From Whitmania pigra (Eukaryota; Annelida; Clitellata; Hirudinida; Haemopidae), in assembly GCA_021613335.1 (NCBI GenBank), contig JAJTWR010000269.1, positions 1,222,501 through 1,286,500 of the forward strand: DNA of 64,000 bases, in the 5' to 3' direction. The notes under the pieces are model-generated. The model worked only from the letters and a program-made list of their open reading frames with translations. It ran no database searches and was not told the DNA's origin. The position numbers and the translations under genes are program-made. Position 1 is the stretch's first letter, and every line of letters begins with the position of its first letter. This document shows positions 27,720 to 39,139 of this stretch, piece by piece.

Positions 27720-28090
27720 CTGATTGAATTAAATGAATATTAACATGTTCAGATGAATATCAATATAACGTTCTTAAAATTTCGATGAAACAAATAACTC
27801 CCCTGGTTATTTTGACAGTTTGTTGATTTTGCACCACTAATATTTCTTGAACATTCGTCGATGACTTTGAATTAAATGAATATTCTTGTTAGCATATTAT
27901 GATGAATATTAACATGATGTTCAAAAAATCACCTTTGCTGATTTTATCATATCCATTATGACTTTACAATTACAACGAAAATTTCCCTGTCATAATGTTG
28001 TTGAAAAATCACAGTTGTGATAGTTTACTGACCATACGTCAACATCTTTGATATCATATAATTGATATATAATTATGTTTAGTTACCATA
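27720..28090 (-). pseudogene. Decayed duplicate of two RPTP-A EGF exons
   Basis: The block 27,790-28,090 aligns with RPTP-A positions of about 22,128-22,450, including part of one EGF exon (ataactcccctggttattt in both), the intervening intron and the following EGF exon (cacagttgtga in both). Internal deletions and substitutions destroy the frame. A further copy of the intron sequence precedes it (27,720-27,780). It lies upstream of the RPTP-A start, so it is a non-functional segmental duplication. It directly abuts the ELOF1 array. Confidence 0.85.
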
Positions 28091-28120
28091 AACATATTTT
28101 TCACGATATTCATAATCCAA

Positions 28121-28405
28121 AACTTAATAGAAGAGGTCTGCCAAGAAGCTTAAGAAGTATTTGATGTTTTCCATCATGTTGTAAATACATGCTTTTCTTA
28201 AATAAACAGTTTTACGAAAAACAAACAAACGTTTTCTAGTTCAAATTTCTAATTTTAGCGTGTTAACTCAAAAATATATCTTACATAAAAATACAAAACA
28301 CCGATCGCTTAACCATACAATCCGGACCGTTACCGATAAAAGCTATAAAACTAACAAATAAGAATATGTCCGAAGATATTTGGGCAATTAAGTACCTTTT
28401 TAAAT
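28121..28405 (+). pseudogene. Truncated left-edge ELOF1 unit
   Basis: Only the last codons of the ELOF1-like gene plus its 3' flank are present. Compared with internal units, the stop-proximal sequence has a 1-nt deletion and several substitutions. The first AATAAA is changed to AATACA, and the A-run reads gaaaaacaaacaaacg. Beyond about 28,220 it matches the other units. Confidence 0.9.
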
Positions 28406-28666
28406 AAAGAGACACTTATAAAACGAAACATTATAATGGCAAAGTCATTGTTATTATCGAAAAATCCTATCATCCTACCAATTATTTTCTTTAATTAATT
28501 TTGGGTGTAATATTCAGAATCTTTTTCTCCTACTTCGATTAGTTATTAACGTGTCGATTAGCATATACGAACTCGCATAGTGATTCTGCTGAGCGAATAG
28601 TTACGACAATTCTTGAGGCTTTAATCTAAAACCTAAGAATCTCGACTAGACCTTTTCAACAAAGCG

Positions 28667-28957
28667 ATGGGTAAACGCAAAACGGCGAAAAAGGCCGAAC
28701 CTAAACGCAAGCTCAGTCAGAAAATAGAAAATTGCTTTCCGTGCCCTTTTTGTAACATGTCAGGCTGCCAGGTTACGATCGACAAGAAGAGCAAAACGGC
28801 TGCAATATTTTGCGTTAAATGTCTCGAGAGCTTCCAGATGAAATCGAATTTACTTACTGAACCAATTGACGTGTATTGCGAATGGTTCGATTCATCCCAA
28901 CAGCCCAAGAAGCCAACCGAAGAACCTTTAACAGAAGAGGTCTGCCAAGAAGCTTAA
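28667..28957 (+). CDS. ELOF1-like transcription elongation factor, copy 1
   Basis: The 96-residue product matches the Elf1/ELOF1 family: a basic N-terminus (MGKRKTAKKAEPKRK), a zinc-ribbon fold with CPFC (26-29) and CVKC (49-52), and the family's closing block EPIDVYCEWFD (65-75). ELOF1 rides with elongating RNA polymerase II and aids passage through chromatin and transcription-coupled repair. Unusual points: no introns, a first zinc knuckle one residue shorter than in the human protein as I recall it, and an acidic tail of about 20 residues ending EEVCQEA where the human protein stops soon after the Trp-x-Asp block. AATAAA hexamers follow the stop at 28989 and 29006, then an encoded A-run (gaaaaaaaaacaaacg). 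TATAAA motifs at 28344 and 28417 are possible promoter elements. Confidence 0.93.
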   Translation: MGKRKTAKKAEPKRKLSQKIENCFPCPFCNMSGCQVTIDKKSKTAAIFCVKCLESFQMKSNLLTEPIDVYCEWFDSSQQPKKPTEEPLTEEVCQEA

Positions 28958-29471
28958 AGAAGTATTTGATGCCTTCCATCGAGTTGTAAATAAATGCTTT
29001 TCTTAAATAAACAGTTTTACGAAAAAAAAACAAACGTTTTCTAGTTCAAATTTCTAATTTTAGCGTGTTAACTCAAAAATATATCTTACATAAAAATACA
29101 AAACACCGATCGCTTAACCATACAATCCGGACCGTTACCGATAAAAGCTATAAAACTAACAAATAAGAATATGTCCGAAGATATTTGGGCAATTAAGTAC
29201 CTTTTTAAATAAAGAGACACTTATAAAACGAAACATTATAATGGCAAAGTCATTGTTATTATCGAAAAATCCTATCATCCTACCAATTATTTTCTTTAAT
29301 TAATTTTGGGTGTAATATTCAGAATCTTTTTCTCCTACTTCGATTAGTTATTAACGTGTCGATTAGCATATACGAACTCGCATAGTGATTCTGCTGAGCG
29401 AATAGTTACGACAATTCTTGAGGCTTTAATCTAAAACCTAAGAATCTCGACTAGACCTTTTCAACAAAGCG

Positions 29472-29762
29472 ATGGGTAAACGCAAAACGGCGAAAAAGGC
29501 CGAACCTAAACGCAAGCTCAGTCAGAAAATAGAAAATTGCTTTCCGTGCCCTTTTTGTAACATGTCAGGCTGCCAGGTTACGATCGACAAGAAGAGCAAA
29601 ACGGCTGCAATATTTTGCGTTAAATGTCTCGAGAGCTTCCAGATGAAATCGAATTTACTTACTGAACCAATTGACGTGTATTGCGAATGGTTCGATTCAT
29701 CCCAACAGCCCAAGAAGCCAACCGAAGAACCTTTAACAGAAGAGGTCTGCCAAGAAGCTTAA
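29472..29762 (+). CDS. ELOF1-like gene, copy 2
   Basis: Encodes the same 96 residues as copy 1. This unit matches the array consensus throughout. Confidence 0.92.
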   Translation: MGKRKTAKKAEPKRKLSQKIENCFPCPFCNMSGCQVTIDKKSKTAAIFCVKCLESFQMKSNLLTEPIDVYCEWFDSSQQPKKPTEEPLTEEVCQEA

Positions 29763-30276
29763 AGAAGTATTTGATGCCTTCCATCGAGTTGTAAATAAAT
29801 GCTTTTCTTAAATAAACAGTTTTACGAAAAAAAAACAAACGTTTTCTAGTTCAAATTTCTAATTTTAGCGTGTTAACTCAAAAATATATCTTACATAAAA
29901 ATACAAAACACCGATCGCTTAACCATACAATCCGGACCGTTACCGATAAAAGCTATAAAACTAACAAATAAGAATATGTCCGAAGATATTTGGGCAATTA
30001 AGTACCTTTTTAAATAAAGAGACACTTATAAAACGAAACATTATAATGGCAAAGTCATTGTTATTATCGAAAAATCCTATCATCCTACCAATTATTTTCT
30101 TTAATTAATTTTGGGTGTAATATTCAGAATCTTTTTCTCCTACTTCGATTAGTTATTAACGTGTCGATTAGCATATACGAACTCGCATAGTGATTCTGCT
30201 GAGCGAATAGTTACGACAATTCTTGAGGCTTTAATCTAAAACCTAAGAATCTCGACTAGACCTTTTCAACAAAGCG

Positions 30277-30567
30277 ATGGGTAAACGCAAAACGGCGAAA
30301 AAGGCCGAACCTAAACGCAAGCTCAGTCAGAAAATAGAAAATTGCTTTCCGTGCCCTTTTTGTAACATGTCAGGCTGCCAGGTTACGATCGACAAGAAGA
30401 GCAAAACGGCTGCAATATTTTGCGTTAAATGTCTCGAGAGCTTCCAGATGAAATCGAATTTACTTACTGAACCAATTGACGTGTATTGCGAATGGTTCGA
30501 TTCATCCCAACAGCCCAAGAAGCCAACCGAAGAACCTTTAACAGAAGAGGTCTGCCAAGAAGCTTAA
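30277..30567 (+). CDS. ELOF1-like gene, copy 3
   Basis: Identical product; consensus unit. Confidence 0.92.
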   Translation: MGKRKTAKKAEPKRKLSQKIENCFPCPFCNMSGCQVTIDKKSKTAAIFCVKCLESFQMKSNLLTEPIDVYCEWFDSSQQPKKPTEEPLTEEVCQEA

Positions 30568-31081
30568 AGAAGTATTTGATGCCTTCCATCGAGTTGTAAA
30601 TAAATGCTTTTCTTAAATAAACAGTTTTACGAAAAAAAAACAAACGTTTTCTAGTTCAAATTTCTAATTTTAGCGTGTTAACTCAAAAATATATCTTACA
30701 TAAAAATACAAAACACCGATCGCTTAACCATACAATCCGGACCGTTACCGATAAAAGCTATAAAACTAACAAATAAGAATATGTCCGAAGATATTTGGGC
30801 AATTAAGTACCTTTTTAAATAAAGAGACACTTATAAAACGAAACATTATAATGGCAAAGTCATTGTTATTATCGAAAAATCCTATCATCCTACCAATTAT
30901 TTTCTTTAATTAATTTTGGGTGTAATATTCAGAATCTTTTTCTCCTACTTCGATTAGTTATTAACGTGTCGATTAGCATATACGAACTCGCATAGTGATT
31001 CTGCTGAGCGAATAGTTACGACAATTCTTGAGGCTTTAATCTAAAACCTAAGAATCTCGACTAGACCTTTTCAACAAAGCG

Positions 31082-31372
31082 ATGGGTAAACGCAAAACGG
31101 CGAAAAAGGCCGAACCTAAACGCAAGCTCAGTCAGAAAATAGAAAATTGCTTTCCGTGCCCTTTTTGTAACATGTCAGGCTGCCAGGTTACGATCGACAA
31201 GAAGAGCAAAACGGCTGCAATATTTTGCGTTAAATGTCTCGAGAGCTTCCAGATGAAATCGAATTTACTTACTGAACCAATTGACGTGTATTGCGAATGG
31301 TTCGATTCATCCCAACAGCCCAAGAAGCCAACCGAAGAACCTTTAACAGAAGAGGTCTGCCAAGAAGCTTAA
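31082..31372 (+). CDS. ELOF1-like gene, copy 4
   Basis: Identical product; consensus unit. Confidence 0.92.
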   Translation: MGKRKTAKKAEPKRKLSQKIENCFPCPFCNMSGCQVTIDKKSKTAAIFCVKCLESFQMKSNLLTEPIDVYCEWFDSSQQPKKPTEEPLTEEVCQEA

Positions 31373-31886
31373 AGAAGTATTTGATGCCTTCCATCGAGTT
31401 GTAAATAAATGCTTTTCTTAAATAAACAGTTTTACGAAAAAAAAACAAACGTTTTCTAGTTCAAATTTCTAATTTTAGCGTGTTAACTCAAAAATATATC
31501 TTACATAAAAATACAAAACACCGATCGCTTAACCATACAATCCGGACCGTTACCGATAAAAGCTATAAAACTAACAAATAAGAATATGTCCGAAGATATT
31601 TGGGCAATTAAGTACCTTTTTAAATAAAGAGACACTTATAAAACGAAACATTATAATGGCAAAGTCATTGTTATTATCGAAAAATCCTATCATCCTACCA
31701 ATTATTTTCTTTAATTAATTTTGGGTGTAATATTCAGAATCTTTTTCTCCTACTTCGATTAGTTATTAACGTGTCGATTAGCATATACGAACTCGCATAG
31801 TGATTCTGCTGAGCGAATAGTTACGACAATTCTTGAGGCTTTAATCTAAAACCTAAGAATCTCGACTAGACCTTTTCAACAAAGCG

Positions 31887-32177
31887 ATGGGTAAACGCAA
31901 AACGGCGAAAAAGGCCGAACCTAAACGCAAGCTCAGTCAGAAAATAGAAAATTGCTTTCCGTGCCCTTTTTGTAACATGTCAGGCTGCCAGGTTACGATC
32001 GACAAGAAGAGCAAAACGGCTGCAATATTTTGCGTTAAATGTCTCGAGAGCTTCCAGATGAAATCGAATTTACTTACTGAACCAATTGACGTGTATTGCG
32101 AATGGTTCGATTCATCCCAACAGCCCAAGAAGCCAACCGAAGAACCTTTAACAGAAGAGGTCTGCCAAGAAGCTTAA
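31887..32177 (+). CDS. ELOF1-like gene, copy 5
   Basis: Identical product; consensus unit. Confidence 0.92.
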   Translation: MGKRKTAKKAEPKRKLSQKIENCFPCPFCNMSGCQVTIDKKSKTAAIFCVKCLESFQMKSNLLTEPIDVYCEWFDSSQQPKKPTEEPLTEEVCQEA

Positions 32178-32691
32178 AGAAGTATTTGATGCCTTCCATC
32201 GAGTTGTAAATAAATGCTTTTCTTAAATAAACAGTTTTACGAAAAAAAAACAAACGTTTTCTAGTTCAAATTTCTAATTTTAGCGTGTTAACTCAAAAAT
32301 ATATCTTACATAAAAATACAAAACACCGATCGCTTAACCATACAATCCGGACCGTTACCGATAAAAGCTATAAAACTAACAAATAAGAATATGTCCGAAG
32401 ATATTTGGGCAATTAAGTACCTTTTTAAATAAAGAGACACTTATAAAACGAAACATTATAATGGCAAAGTCATTGTTATTATCGAAAAATCCTATCATCC
32501 TACCAATTATTTTCTTTAATTAATTTTGGGTGTAATATTCAGAATCTTTTTCTCCTACTTCGATTAGTTATTAACGTGTCGATTAGCATATACGAACTCG
32601 CATAGTGATTCTGCTGAGCGAATAGTTACGACAATTCTTGAGGCTTTAATCTAAAACCTAAGAATCTCGACTAGACCTTTTCAACAAAGCG

Positions 32692-32982
32692 ATGGGTAAA
32701 CGCAAAACGGCGAAAAAGGCCGAACCTAAACGCAAGCTCAGTCAGAAAATAGAAAATTGCTTTCCGTGCCCTTTTTGTAACATGTCAGGCTGCCAGGTTA
32801 CGATCGACAAGAAGAGCAAAACGGCTGCAATATTTTGCGTTAAATGTCTCGAGAGCTTCCAGATGAAATCGAATTTACTTACTGAACCAATTGACGTGTA
32901 TTGCGAATGGTTCGATTCATCCCAACAGCCCAAGAAGCCAACCGAAGAACCTTTAACAGAAGAGGTCTGCCAAGAAGCTTAA
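32692..32982 (+). CDS. ELOF1-like gene, copy 6
   Basis: Identical product; consensus unit. Confidence 0.92.
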   Translation: MGKRKTAKKAEPKRKLSQKIENCFPCPFCNMSGCQVTIDKKSKTAAIFCVKCLESFQMKSNLLTEPIDVYCEWFDSSQQPKKPTEEPLTEEVCQEA

Positions 32983-33496
32983 AGAAGTATTTGATGCCTT
33001 CCATCGAGTTGTAAATAAATGCTTTTCTTAAATAAACAGTTTTACGAAAAAAAAACAAACGTTTTCTAGTTCAAATTTCTAATTTTAGCGTGTTAACTCA
33101 AAAATATATCTTACATAAAAATACAAAACACCGATCGCTTAACCATACAATCCGGACCGTTACCGATAAAAGCTATAAAACTAACAAATAAGAATATGTC
33201 CGAAGATATTTGGGCAATTAAGTACCTTTTTAAATAAAGAGACACTTATAAAACGAAACATTATAATGGCAAAGTCATTGTTATTATCGAAAAATCCTAT
33301 CATCCTACCAATTATTTTCTTTAATTAATTTTGGGTGTAATATTCAGAATCTTTTTCTCCTACTTCGATTAGTTATTAACGTGTCGATTAGCATATACGA
33401 ACTCGCATAGTGATTCTGCTGAGCGAATAGTTACGACAATTCTTGAGGCTTTAATCTAAAACCTAAGAATCTCGACTAGACCTTTTCAACAAAGCG

Positions 33497-33763
33497 ATGG
33501 GTAAACGCAAAACGGCGAAAAAGGCCGAACCTAAACGCAAGCTCAGTCAGAAAATAGAAAATTGCTTTCCGTGCCCTTTTTGTAACATGTCAGGCTGCCA
33601 GGTTACGATCGACAAGAAGAGCAAAACGGCTGCAATATTTTGCGTTAAATGTCTCGAGAGCTTCCAGATGAAATCGAATTTACTTACTGAACAACCATTG
33701 ACGTGTATTGCGAATGGTTCGATTCATCCCAACAGCCCAAGAAGCCAACCGAAGAACCTTTAA
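33497..33763 (+). pseudogene. ELOF1-like copy 7, frameshifted
   Basis: A 2-nt insertion near 33,692 (gaacaaccattg instead of gaaccaattg) shifts the frame after Glu65. The zinc-binding cysteines remain, but the conserved PIDVY-x-x-W block and the acidic tail are replaced by 23 unrelated residues before a stop at 33761-33763. It is the only copy with this change, so it is either a young pseudogene or an assembly error. Confidence 0.8.
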
Positions 33764-34303
33764 CAGAAGAGGTCTGCCAAGAAGCTTAAAGAAGTATTTG
33801 ATGCCTTCCATCGAGTTGTAAATAAATGCTTTTCTTAAATAAACAGTTTTACGAAAAAAAAACAAACGTTTTCTAGTTCAAATTTCTAATTTTAGCGTGT
33901 TAACTCAAAAATATATCTTACATAAAAATACAAAACACCGATCGCTTAACCATACAATCCGGACCGTTACCGATAAAAGCTATAAAACTAACAAATAAGA
34001 ATATGTCCGAAGATATTTGGGCAATTAAGTACCTTTTTAAATAAAGAGACACTTATAAAACGAAACATTATAATGGCAAAGTCATTGTTATTATCGAAAA
34101 ATCCTATCATCCTACCAATTATTTTCTTTAATTAATTTTGGGTGTAATATTCAGAATCTTTTTCTCCTACTTCGATTAGTTATTAACGTGTCGATTAGCA
34201 TATACGAACTCGCATAGTGATTCTGCTGAGCGAATAGTTACGACAATTCTTGAGGCTTTAATCTAAAACCTAAGAATCTCGACTAGACCTTTTCAACAAA
34301 GCG

Positions 34304-34594
34304 ATGGGTAAACGCAAAACGGCGAAAAAGGCCGAACCTAAACGCAAGCTCAGTCAGAAAATAGAAAATTGCTTTCCGTGCCCTTTTTGTAACATGTCAG
34401 GCTGCCAGGTTACGATCGACAAGAAGAGCAAAACGGCTGCAATATTTTGCGTTAAATGTCTCGAGAGCTTCCAGATGAAATCGAATTTACTTACTGAACC
34501 AATTGACGTGTATTGCGAATGGTTCGATTCATCCCAACAGCCCAAGAAGCCAACCGAAGAACCTTTAACAGAAGAGGTCTGCCAAGAAGCTTAA
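34304..34594 (+). CDS. ELOF1-like gene, copy 8
   Basis: Identical product. The coding part and its flanks match the consensus. Confidence 0.92.
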   Translation: MGKRKTAKKAEPKRKLSQKIENCFPCPFCNMSGCQVTIDKKSKTAAIFCVKCLESFQMKSNLLTEPIDVYCEWFDSSQQPKKPTEEPLTEEVCQEA

Positions 34595-35108
34595 AGAAGT
34601 ATTTGATGCCTTCCATCGAGTTGTAAATAAATGCTTTTCTTAAATAAACAGTTTTACGAAAAAAAAACAAACGTTTTCTAGTTCAAATTTCTAATTTTAG
34701 CGTGTTAACTCAAAAATATATCTTACATAAAAATACAAAACACCGATCGCTTAACCATACAATCCGGACCGTTACCGATAAAAGCTATAAAACTAACAAA
34801 TAAGAATATGTCCGAAGATATTTGGGCAATTAAGTACCTTTTTAAATAAAGAGACACTTATAAAACGAAACATTATAATGGCAAAGTCATTGTTATTATC
34901 GAAAAATCCTATCATCCTACCAATTATTTTCTTTAATTAATTTTGGGTGTAATATTCAGAATCTTTTTCTCCTACTTCGATTAGTTATTAACGTGTCGAT
35001 TAGCATATACGAACTCGCATAGTGATTCTGCTGAGCGAATAGTTACGACAATTCTTGAGGCTTTAATCTAAAACCTAAGAATCTCGACTAGACCTTTTCA
35101 ACAAAGCG

Positions 35109-35399
35109 ATGGGTAAACGCAAAACGGCGAAAAAGGCCGAACCTAAACGCAAGCTCAGTCAGAAAATAGAAAATTGCTTTCCGTGCCCTTTTTGTAACAT
35201 GTCAGGCTGCCAGGTTACGATCGACAAGAAGAGCAAAACGGCTGCAATATTTTGCGTTAAATGTCTCGAGAGCTTCCAGATGAAATCGAATTTACTTACT
35301 GAACCAATTGACGTGTATTGCGAATGGTTCGATTCATCCCAACAGCCCAAGAAGCCAACCGAAGAACCTTTAACAGAAGAGGTCTGCCAAGAAGCTTAA
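35109..35399 (+). CDS. ELOF1-like gene, copy 9
   Basis: Identical product. The A-run in its 3' flank (near 35,464) is one A shorter than in the other units. Confidence 0.92.
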   Translation: MGKRKTAKKAEPKRKLSQKIENCFPCPFCNMSGCQVTIDKKSKTAAIFCVKCLESFQMKSNLLTEPIDVYCEWFDSSQQPKKPTEEPLTEEVCQEA

Positions 35400-35912
35400 A
35401 GAAGTATTTGATGCCTTCCATCGAGTTGTAAATAAATGCTTTTCTTAAATAAACAGTTTTACGAAAAAAAACAAACGTTTTCTAGTTCAAATTTCTAATT
35501 TTAGCGTGTTAACTCAAAAATATATCTTACATAAAAATACAAAACACCGATCGCTTAACCATACAATCCGGACCGTTACCGATAAAAGCTATAAAACTAA
35601 CAAATAAGAATATGTCCGAAGATATTTGGGCAATTAAGTACCTTTTTAAATAAAGAGACACTTATAAAACGAAACATTATAATGGCAAAGTCATTGTTAT
35701 TATCGAAAAATCCTATCATCCTACCAATTATTTTCTTTAATTAATTTTGGGTGTAATATTCAGAATCTTTTTCTCCTACTTCGATTAGTTATTAACGTGT
35801 CGATTAGCATATACGAACTCGCATAGTGATTCTGCTGAGCGAATAGTTACGACAATTCTTGAGGCTTTAATCTAAAACCTAAGAATCTCGACTAGACCTT
35901 TTCAACAAAGCG

Positions 35913-36203
35913 ATGGGTAAACGCAAAACGGCGAAAAAGGCCGAACCTAAACGCAAGCTCAGTCAGAAAATAGAAAATTGCTTTCCGTGCCCTTTTTGTA
36001 ACATGTCAGGCTGCCAGGTTACGATCGACAAGAAGAGCAAAACGGCTGCAATATTTTGCGTTAAATGTCTCGAGAGCTTCCAGATGAAATCGAATTTACT
36101 TACTGAACCAATTGACGTGTATTGCGAATGGTTCGATTCATCCCAACAGCCCAAGAAGCCAACCGAAGAACCTTTAACAGAAGAGGTCTGCCAAGAAGCT
36201 TAA
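35913..36203 (+). CDS. ELOF1-like gene, copy 10
   Basis: Identical product; consensus coding sequence. Confidence 0.92.
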   Translation: MGKRKTAKKAEPKRKLSQKIENCFPCPFCNMSGCQVTIDKKSKTAAIFCVKCLESFQMKSNLLTEPIDVYCEWFDSSQQPKKPTEEPLTEEVCQEA

Positions 36204-36719
36204 AGAAGTATTTGATGCCTTCCATCGAGTTGTAAATAAATGCTTTTCTTAAATAAACAGTTTTACGAAAAAAAAACAAACGTTTTCTAGTTCAAATTTC
36301 TAATTTTAGCGTGTTAACTCAAAAATATATCTTACATAAAAATACAAAACACCGATCGCTTAACCATACAATCCGGACCGTTACCGATAAAAGCTATAAA
36401 ACTAACAAATAAGAATATGTCCGAAGATATTTGGGCAATTAAGTACCTTTTTAAATAAAGAGACACTTATAAAACGAAACATTATAATGGCAAAGTCATT
36501 GTTATTATCGAAAAATCCTATCATCCTACCAATTATTTTCTTTAATTAATTTTGGGTGTAATATTCAGAATCTTTTTCTCCTACTTCGATTAGTTATTAA
36601 CGTGTCGATTAGCATATACGAACTCGCATAGTGATTCTGCTGAGCGAATAGTTACGACACAATTCTTGAGGCTTTAATCTAAAACCTAAGAATCTCGACT
36701 AGACCTTTTCAACAAAGCG

Positions 36720-37010
36720 ATGGGTAAACGCAAAACGGCGAAAAAGGCCGAACCTAAACGCAAGCTCAGTCAGAAAATAGAAAATTGCTTTCCGTGCCCT
36801 TTTTGTAACATGTCAGGCTGCCAGGTTACGATCGACAAGAAGAGCAAAACGGCTGCAATATTTTGCGTTAAATGTCTCGAGAGCTTCCAGATGAAATCGA
36901 ATTTACTTACTGAACCAATTGACGTGTATTGCGAATGGTTCGATTCATCCCAACAGCCCAAGAAGCCAACCGAAGAACCTTTAACAGAAGAGGTCTGCCA
37001 AGAAGCTTAA
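36720..37010 (+). CDS. ELOF1-like gene, copy 11
   Basis: Identical product. The upstream flank has a 2-nt insertion (ttacgacacaattc near 36,653). The downstream flank has a 4-nt duplication (gtgttaactaactc near 37,119). Confidence 0.92.
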   Translation: MGKRKTAKKAEPKRKLSQKIENCFPCPFCNMSGCQVTIDKKSKTAAIFCVKCLESFQMKSNLLTEPIDVYCEWFDSSQQPKKPTEEPLTEEVCQEA

Positions 37011-37528
37011 AGAAGTATTTGATGCCTTCCATCGAGTTGTAAATAAATGCTTTTCTTAAATAAACAGTTTTACGAAAAAAAAACAAACGTTTTCTAGTTC
37101 AAATTTCTAATTTTAGCGTGTTAACTAACTCAAAAATATATCTTACATAAAAATACAAAACACCGATCGCTTAACCATACAATCCGGACCGTTACCGATA
37201 AAAGCTATAAAACTAACAAATAAGAATATGTCCGAAGATATTTGGGCAATTAAGTACCTTTTTAAATAAAGAGACACTTATAAAACGAAACATTATAATG
37301 GCAAAGTCATTGTTATTATCGAAAAATCCTATCATCCTACCAATTATTTTCTTTAATTAATTTTGGGTGTAATATTCAGAATCTTTTTCTCCTACTTCGA
37401 TTAGTTATTAACGTGTCGATTAGCATATACGAACTCGCATAGTGATTCTGCTGAGCGAATAGTTACGACAATTCTTGAGGCTTTAATCTAAAACCTAAGA
37501 ATCTCGACTAGACCTTTTCAACAAAGCG

Positions 37529-37819
37529 ATGGGTAAACGCAAAACGGCGAAAAAGGCCGAACCTAAACGCAAGCTCAGTCAGAAAATAGAAAATTGCTTT
37601 CCGTGCCCTTTTTGTAACATGTCAGGCTGCCAGGTTACGATCGACAAGAAGAGCAAAACGGCTGCAATATTTTGCGTTAAATGTCTCGAGAGCTTCCAGA
37701 TGAAATCGAATTTACTTACTGAACCAATTGACGTGTATTGCGAATGGTTCGATTCATCCCAACAGCCCAAGAAGCCAACCGAAGAACCTTTAACAGAAGA
37801 GGTCTGCCAAGAAGCTTAA
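37529..37819 (+). CDS. ELOF1-like gene, copy 12
   Basis: Identical product; consensus coding sequence. Confidence 0.92.
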   Translation: MGKRKTAKKAEPKRKLSQKIENCFPCPFCNMSGCQVTIDKKSKTAAIFCVKCLESFQMKSNLLTEPIDVYCEWFDSSQQPKKPTEEPLTEEVCQEA

Positions 37820-38333
37820 AGAAGTATTTGATGCCTTCCATCGAGTTGTAAATAAATGCTTTTCTTAAATAAACAGTTTTACGAAAAAAAAACAAACGTT
37901 TTCTAGTTCAAATTTCTAATTTTAGCGTGTTAACTCAAAAATATATCTTACATAAAAATACAAAACACCGATCGCTTAACCATACAATCCGGACCGTTAC
38001 CGATAAAAGCTATAAAACTAACAAATAAGAATATGTCCGAAGATATTTGGGCAATTAAGTACCTTTTTAAATAAAGAGACACTTATAAAACGAAACATTA
38101 TAATGGCAAAGTCATTGTTATTATCGAAAAATCCTATCATCCTACCAATTATTTTCTTTAATTAATTTTGGGTGTAATATTCAGAATCTTTTTCTCCTAC
38201 TTCGATTAGTTATTAACGTGTCGATTAGCATATACGAACTCGCATAGTGATTCTGCTGAGCGAATAGTTACGACAATTCTTGAGGCTTTAATCTAAAACC
38301 TAAGAATCTCGACTAGACCTTTTCAACAAAGCG

Positions 38334-38625
38334 ATGGGTAAACGCAAAACGCGCGAAAAAGGCCGAACCTAAACGCAAGCTCAGTCAGAAAATAGAAAAT
38401 TGCTTTCCGTGCCCTTTTTGTAACATGTCAGGCTGCCAGGTTACGATCGACAAGAAGAGCAAAACGGCTGCAATATTTTGCGTTAAATGTCTCGAGAGCT
38501 TCCAGATGAAATCGAATTTACTTACTGAACCAATTGACGTGTATTGCGAATGGTTCGATTCATCCCAACAGCCCAAGAAGCCAACCGAAGAACCTTTAAC
38601 AGAAGAGGTCTGCCAAGAAGCTTAA
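38334..38625 (+). pseudogene. ELOF1-like copy 13, frameshifted near the start
   Basis: A 1-nt insertion near 38,352 (aaaacgcgcgaaaaagg instead of aaaacggcgaaaaagg) shifts the frame after codon 6 and brings a stop at codon 13. An in-frame Met at 38425 could start a 66-residue product, but it would lack the basic N-terminus and the first CPFC zinc pair. It is therefore unlikely to work as an elongation factor. Confidence 0.82.
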
Positions 38626-39139
38626 AGAAGTATTTGATGCCTTCCATCGAGTTGTAAATAAATGCTTTTCTTAAATAAACAGTTTTACGAAAAAAAAACA
38701 AACGTTTTCTAGTTCAAATTTCTAATTTTAGCGTGTTAACTCAAAAATATATCTTACATAAAAATACAAAACACCGATCGCTTAACCATACAATCCGGAC
38801 CGTTACCGATAAAAGCTATAAAACTAACAAATAAGAATATGTCCGAAGATATTTGGGCAATTAAGTACCTTTTTAAATAAAGAGACACTTATAAAACGAA
38901 ACATTATAATGGCAAAGTCATTGTTATTATCGAAAAATCCTATCATCCTACCAATTATTTTCTTTAATTAATTTTGGGTGTAATATTCAGAATCTTTTTC
39001 TCCTACTTCGATTAGTTATTAACGTGTCGATTAGCATATACGAACTCGCATAGTGATTCTGCTGAGCGAATAGTTACGACAATTCTTGAGGCTTTAATCT
39101 AAAACCTAAGAATCTCGACTAGACCTTTTCAACAAAGCG

